A stretch of 64,000 nucleotides of DNA from Lachnospiraceae bacterium (lineage in GTDB: Bacteria > Bacillota > Clostridia > Lachnospirales > Lachnospiraceae): NCBI GenBank assembly GCA_029219245.1, contig JAQXTA010000041.1, positions 62,001-126,000 on the forward strand, read 5' to 3'. A program made the translations under genes and the position numbers. Position 1 is the stretch's first letter; the number at the start of each line of letters is the position of its first letter. The notes under the pieces are model-generated. The model saw nothing but the letters and a program-made list of their open reading frames with translations, was not told where the DNA came from and made no database searches. Of this stretch, positions 59,272 through 64,000 are shown one piece after another.

Positions 59272-60656
59272 TGGACGTTTTAAAGAAAGTGCCTGTTCGT
59301 GAGCAGGATGCAAAAGTACGTGCAACAAATTTTGAAGAGGTTTGTCTTGGCTATAACAAAGAAGAAGCCATGTGCGAGGCAGAAAGATGTATTAACTGTA
59401 AAAATGCACAGTGCATCAAAGGATGTCCGGTTTCTATTAACATTCCGGGCTTTATTGAAAAAGTAAAAGATGGGGATATTGAGGCTGCTTATCAGATTAT
59501 CAGCGAGTCTTCCGCACTTCCGGCAGTCTGTGGACGTGTGTGCCCGCAGGAGAGTCAGTGTGAAGGCAAATGTATCCGCGGTATCAAGGGAGAACCGATT
59601 TCCATCGGTAAACTGGAACGTTTCGTAGCGGATTGGGCAAGAGAAAACGGTATCAAACCGGCAGGCGCCAAAGAGAAAAAGGGTAAAAAGGTGGCTGTTA
59701 TCGGTTCGGGTCCGGCAGGTCTTACCTGCGCAGGCGACCTTGCAAAAATGGGTTATGATGTAACGATTTTCGAAGCATTGCATGAGGCAGGCGGTGTACT
59801 GGTATATGGTATTCCGGAATTCCGTCTTCCGAAACAGGCAGTTGTTGCCAAAGAAATTGAAAATGTAAAATTGCTTGGTGTAAAAATTGAAACCAACGTG
59901 GTTGTCGGAAAATCTGTAACCATAGATGAATTGATGGAAGAAGAAGGCTTCGATGCCGTATTTATCGGCTCCGGTGCCGGACTTCCGAAATTCATGGGAA
60001 TTCCGGGCGAACAGGCAAATGGTGTTTTTTCTGCCAATGAATATCTGACAAGAAGCAATCTGATGAAAGCTTTTGATGAAAATTCCAATACACCGATTAT
60101 GCGTGGTAAGGAAGTTGCTGTTGTCGGTGGTGGTAACGTGGCCATGGATGCAGCAAGAACAGCACTTCGTCTTGGTGCAAAGGTACACATCGTATATCGT
60201 AGAAGCGAAGAAGAGTTACCGGCACGTGTGGAAGAAGTACACCATGCAAAGGAAGAAGGAATTATCTTTGATTTATTGACGAATCCGGTGGAAATTCTTG
60301 CGGATGAGAATGGCTGGGTCTGTGGTATGAAATGTATCAAAATGGAGCTGGGCGAGCCGGATGCTTCCGGAAGAAGACGTCCGGTTGAGGTTCCGGGTTC
60401 TGAGTTTGTCATGAATGTAGATACGGTTATCATGTCGCTTGGTACTTCTCCAAATCCACTCATTTCTTCTACCACAGAAGGTCTTGAAGTAAATAAATGG
60501 AAATGTATCGTTGCGGACGAAGAACATGGCAAGACAACCAAAGAAGGTGTATATGCCGGTGGAGATGCCGTAACAGGAGCCGCTACTGTTATCCTTGCAA
60601 TGGGAGCAGGTAAAGCAGCGGCAAAGGGAATCGATGAGTATTTGTCAGGAAAGTAG
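59271..60656 (+). CDS. gltA: NADPH-dependent glutamate synthase-like oxidoreductase (NfnB/GltA-like)
   Basis: CINCKNAQCIKGCPVSINIPGF, CGRVCPQESQCEGKC, AVIGSGPAGLTCAGDLAKMGYDVTIFEA, VVGGGNVAMDAARTALRLGA. Confidence 0.94.
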   Translation: MDVLKKVPVREQDAKVRATNFEEVCLGYNKEEAMCEAERCINCKNAQCIKGCPVSINIPGFIEKVKDGDIEAAYQIISESSALPAVCGRVCPQESQCEGKCIRGIKGEPISIGKLERFVADWARENGIKPAGAKEKKGKKVAVIGSGPAGLTCAGDLAKMGYDVTIFEALHEAGGVLVYGIPEFRLPKQAVVAKEIENVKLLGVKIETNVVVGKSVTIDELMEEEGFDAVFIGSGAGLPKFMGIPGEQANGVFSANEYLTRSNLMKAFDENSNTPIMRGKEVAVVGGGNVAMDAARTALRLGAKVHIVYRRSEEELPARVEEVHHAKEEGIIFDLLTNPVEILADENGWVCGMKCIKMELGEPDASGRRRPVEVPGSEFVMNVDTVIMSLGTSPNPLISSTTEGLEVNKWKCIVADEEHGKTTKEGVYAGGDAVTGAATVILAMGAGKAAAKGIDEYLSGK

Positions 60657-60663
60657 TTAACTA

Positions 60664-60690
60664 GGGGTACAGGTTTTCTGTACCTCTTTT
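60664..60690 (+). terminator. Intrinsic terminator
   Basis: AGGGGTACAG-gtttt-CTGTACCTCTTTTT. Confidence 0.85.
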
Positions 60691-60816
60691 TATGTGATGG
60701 GAAACTACTGTTTGTTTAGCAGGAAATGTGGTATCATAAGAAAAACTTAATATTTTCCCTAATAATTCTTTAAGGAAATGTTTGTAAAATAAAAAGAGCA
60801 AGATGGAGGAATAAAA

Positions 60817-61116
60817 ATGGTAAATCATATTGTTTTATGGAACTGGAAAGATGAGTTAAAAGACACAGAGAAAAAAGAGGCAGCTACCCGTATTAAAAAA
60901 GAACTGGAAGCAGTGAAAGAACAGGTTCCCGGTACCGTTTCACTCAGAGTGGTAACGGATGGGCTTACTTCCAGCAACAAGGACATCGGTCTGATTTCTG
61001 TATTTGAAACAGAAGAGGCTTTGAAAGCCTATCAGGTACATCCGGCTCACGTTGCAGCAGGAACTTTTATTAAGTCTGTAACAACCGGAAGAACTTGTCT
61101 GGATTATGAGGAATAG
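60817..61116 (+). CDS. Dabb (stress-responsive alpha/beta barrel) family protein
   Basis: MVNHIVLWNWKDEL...LISVFETEEALKAYQVHPAHVA. Confidence 0.9.
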   Translation: MVNHIVLWNWKDELKDTEKKEAATRIKKELEAVKEQVPGTVSLRVVTDGLTSSNKDIGLISVFETEEALKAYQVHPAHVAAGTFIKSVTTGRTCLDYEE

Positions 61117-61151
61117 GAATCAGTCTGTAATATGCAGAATGGAGTGAGAGT

Positions 61152-62336
61152 ATGAATCTATTGGAAAGAAATAATGGGAAAAAAGAAGATTGGAAAGATG
61201 AACAATGGAAAGATGAACAGGAATTGCAGAGTGAAGATGACATTATAAAAGATGATGCTAAAAGAGATGATGAAAAAAAGGAATCTGCTGTTTTGAAAAA
61301 TCTGTTTCATCAGAGCAATACATTAACGGCTGTTCTTCTTGGTGTGATTGTCATTCTACTTCTGTGTATTCTGATTCTTTTGGTTCTACTGCCCCGCAGC
61401 GGAAAGACAAATAAGCAGGACAGTCAGGATGCCCTACAGCAAAGCATAACGGATTATGCCCATGAACAGAAAAAGAATGATAACCTGGTTGAAAAGCCGG
61501 AAACAGGTGCTATTATAGTAGATTCTCCGGATTTGCCGAAACAGGAAGAAAATCAGACAGAGAAGGCAACGGAAGAAGCAGAAGAGGATACGGAACTTGT
61601 TTCGGAAACAGCGGATAAGACGGCGATTGTAGTAGATGTAGAAGATGAAAATGATGTCTCCTACACCAAGGAATTCATTTTGGATGAAATGCTACCTTAT
61701 TTTGAGGATAATAACCTGGAAGCAGTATGGGATTTGGCACATCTGAAACGATATGTGAAGCTTTCTGCCGGTTTGGAGAATACAGATACTTATTATTATC
61801 TGGGTGATGTAGACAGTCAAGGACTTCCGGATGGAATCGGACTGGCAATCTATGAGAAAAACACCTATTATTATGGCTCCTGGTCACATGGTGTCAGAAG
61901 CGGAGATGGTAGATGGTATCGGTTTTATATTGATCCAATCGGACAGCCAACTACGAAGAAAAAATATCAGGCACACAGCTATTCCGGACAGTGGGCAAAT
62001 GACCTGCCAAACGGAGAAGGTGCGGAACATTATGATGTTGATACTTCACAGTTAGCAGTTAGGGAAAGAATCCTGCAAAATGTGGTAGGAAACTTTACCA
62101 ATGGTCTTTATGACGGTGAACTGTATGCCAATACCGTGGATTATACCGGAAATGTGGAAGAATGGAGCGGTACAGCTCATAATGGTGTGTTTGATCTGTG
62201 GCGTGATATGAGTGCTATCGGCGAATGTTCTGTATGGCAGAAGCGGGATGACCATAATGTTTATATGGACATTGATAAAGCAGAGAATAAGAATCAGGGC
62301 ATCAGAGAACTGTTGACAGCAGTTAAGAAACAATAG
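61152..62336 (+). CDS. Membrane-anchored MORN-like repeat protein
   Basis: TM segment TLTAVLLGVIVILLLCILILLVLL; YYYGSWSHGVRSGDGRWYRF and YSGQWANDLPNGEGAEHY repeats. Confidence 0.75.
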   Translation: MNLLERNNGKKEDWKDEQWKDEQELQSEDDIIKDDAKRDDEKKESAVLKNLFHQSNTLTAVLLGVIVILLLCILILLVLLPRSGKTNKQDSQDALQQSITDYAHEQKKNDNLVEKPETGAIIVDSPDLPKQEENQTEKATEEAEEDTELVSETADKTAIVVDVEDENDVSYTKEFILDEMLPYFEDNNLEAVWDLAHLKRYVKLSAGLENTDTYYYLGDVDSQGLPDGIGLAIYEKNTYYYGSWSHGVRSGDGRWYRFYIDPIGQPTTKKKYQAHSYSGQWANDLPNGEGAEHYDVDTSQLAVRERILQNVVGNFTNGLYDGELYANTVDYTGNVEEWSGTAHNGVFDLWRDMSAIGECSVWQKRDDHNVYMDIDKAENKNQGIRELLTAVKKQ

Positions 62337-62420
62337 TAGACCGGTCACAGAACTTGAAACAACCATCTGCATCGTATATAATAACAGTATTAAAATCATA
62401 TACACAAGGAGGGAATCCCT

Positions 62421-63140
62421 ATGGCATGGTGTCCCAGATGTAAGAACGAATATGTAGAAGGAATCAAAGTGTGTGCTGATTGCGGTGCTGAATTGGTCGA
62501 TAGCCTGGAAGAAGATTCGAAAAAGACCGATAATTCAGAAGAGGCAGATGAATATGCAGTAAATGAAGAAAATGACGAATATGAAGAAAATGATGAATAT
62601 GATGAAAGTATAACCGGAGAAAAAAAAGAAGAGAATTCTCTGACCGAAAATTCCCGTAAATACACAGGGGCATATCAGAACAATGCCCAGAAAGCAGAGG
62701 AAAACAAATCTTCAGCATATACGCTCCTGATTGTGGGCGTGCTTGGCTTGGTGATTGTTGTATGTATCATGCTTGGCATTATCCCGCTCTATCAGAATGC
62801 AGCGACAACAAGGTATTTAATTTGCGGTGTAATGGGGGTTTTGTTCCTTCTTTTTATTATTTTCGGTATGGTTTCCATGCGTACTTTTAAGGTGTTATCT
62901 GTTAAAGCCAAATCAGAGGATTCACTGATATCAGAAATGACAAAATGGTGTCAGGAAAATCTAAGTGCAGAAAAAATTGATGATGGACTGTTTGACATAG
63001 CTGTGATTGCAGAAGAACAGAAGTACTTTAAACGTACGGATAAAATGAAGCAGATGATAAGCGATAAATTTATGAATTTGGATGAGGAGTTTTTGGATCA
63101 TTTTGTAGATGATTATTATCAAAATTTGTTTGAAGCATGA
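62421..63140 (+). CDS. Zinc-ribbon membrane protein
   Basis: MAWCPRCKNEYVEGIKVCADCGAELV; acidic linker; two TM segments. Confidence 0.75.
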   Translation: MAWCPRCKNEYVEGIKVCADCGAELVDSLEEDSKKTDNSEEADEYAVNEENDEYEENDEYDESITGEKKEENSLTENSRKYTGAYQNNAQKAEENKSSAYTLLIVGVLGLVIVVCIMLGIIPLYQNAATTRYLICGVMGVLFLLFIIFGMVSMRTFKVLSVKAKSEDSLISEMTKWCQENLSAEKIDDGLFDIAVIAEEQKYFKRTDKMKQMISDKFMNLDEEFLDHFVDDYYQNLFEA

Positions 63141-63616
63141 AGATAAGTATTATTGTTGTAGGAAAAATAAAAGAAAAATATTATAGGGATGCAATCAAAG
63201 AGTATACCAAAAGGTTAAGCAGATATTGTAAGCTGGAAATTATAGAAGTAGAGGATGAACAGACACCTGACAAAGCAAGTTTGACAGAGACTTTACGGAT
63301 TAAAGAAAAAGAAGCAGACCGTATTATGAAATATATCAGGGAGGATGCTTTTGTTATGACACTGGAAATTGCCGGGCAAACGTTTAATTCGGTAGAGTTT
63401 GCACAAAAAATAGAGAAGCTGAGCGTCCGGGGAGTCAGCCATATTCAATTTGTTATCGGCGGCTCACTTGGTCTTCATAATAAGGTCAGTAACCGGGCTA
63501 ATTTGCCAGTCAGCTTTTCACGAATGACATTTCCGCATCAGCTTATGCGTGTAATTCTTCTTGAGCAGATTTATCGCAGCTATCGCATTATAAACGGCGA
63601 ACCGTATCATAAATGA
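63137..63616 (+). CDS. rlmH: 23S rRNA pseudouridine1915 N3-methyltransferase
   Basis: MKISIIVVGKIKEKYYRDAIKEYTKRLSRYCKLEIIEV; FVIGGSLGLH; LEQIYRSYRIINGEPYHK. Confidence 0.97.
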   Translation: MKISIIVVGKIKEKYYRDAIKEYTKRLSRYCKLEIIEVEDEQTPDKASLTETLRIKEKEADRIMKYIREDAFVMTLEIAGQTFNSVEFAQKIEKLSVRGVSHIQFVIGGSLGLHNKVSNRANLPVSFSRMTFPHQLMRVILLEQIYRSYRIINGEPYHK

Positions 63617-63675
63617 TATGGAACAGAATTGCATTTGCACGATAAACAGTATGCTGTAGTATAGGGGGAAACCAT

Positions 63676-64000
63676 ATGAGAATGTATGATCTGATTATGA
63701 AAAAAAGAAATGGTGGAGAGTTGTCCAGGGAAGAAATTGATTTTATGATTTCGGAATATACGGCTGGCAGCATACCGGATTATCAGATGTCGGCAATGAT
63801 GATGGCTATTTATTTTCGGGGAATGAATGAAGAAGAAACGGCAGCACTTACCATAGCTATGGCGAATAGTGGAGAAACTCTTGATTTGTCGTCGATTGAC
63901 GGTATCAAAGTAGATAAGCATTCTACTGGCGGTGTTGGAGATAAAACATCTATTGCTCTTGGACCTATGGTAGCATCCTGTGGTGTAAAGATTGCGAAAA
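63676..64000 (+). CDS. Pyrimidine-nucleoside phosphorylase, 3' truncated by window edge
   Basis: [45 protein letters not shown]...[12 protein letters not shown]. Confidence 0.92.
   Translation, partial: MRMYDLIMKKRNGGELSREEIDFMISEYTAGSIPDYQMSAMMMAIYFRGMNEEETAALTIAMANSGETLDLSSIDGIKVDKHSTGGVGDKTSIALGPMVASCGVKIAK

Noticed and set aside
59280-60188. 302-aa antisense ORF
   Set aside because: Antisense to the gltA-like gene; no credible protein family or ribosome site

Overview
The window is a low-GC Firmicutes chromosome, most likely Lachnospiraceae (from protein character; no search run). It is mostly ordinary housekeeping sequence: pheT (5' truncated), an M18 aminopeptidase, queA, aroA, tyrA, an EF-G paralogue, leuS, a Re-citrate-synthase-like gene with a GntR regulator and icd, an ABC-F protein, rex, nnrD, alr-mazF, yebC, metY, a TepA-like ClpP, ftsK/spoIIIE, fhs, folD, an NfnAB/GltA-like pair, rlmH and a 5' fragment of a pyrimidine-nucleoside phosphorylase. 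Two accessory regions stand out. (1) About 15.1-24.4 kb holds a class B-like sortase next to two giant BspA/LRR_5 surface proteins that share an unusual C-terminal signal, PxTGD..IHPKWF. (2) About 49.1-58.3 kb is an apparently complete integrated filamentous phage (inovirus), with all genes on the minus strand. It has a Zot/pI ATPase, an HUH Rep, an IS30-type DDE transposase as presumptive integrase, a pIII-like adsorption protein, and a 54-aa pVIII-like major coat protein that is missing from the supplied ORF track, along with several other tiny membrane proteins. The most striking signal is a 16-bp palindrome (consensus TTCCRAACGWTYGGAA) that I count seven times across the prophage and that sits in front of successive gene blocks. 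The prophage also encodes a protein with a ParB/KorB-like HTH region. I propose a phage-specific operator, partition or RNA-processing network. Several long hairpins in the prophage intergenic regions are candidates for replication origin and packaging signals.
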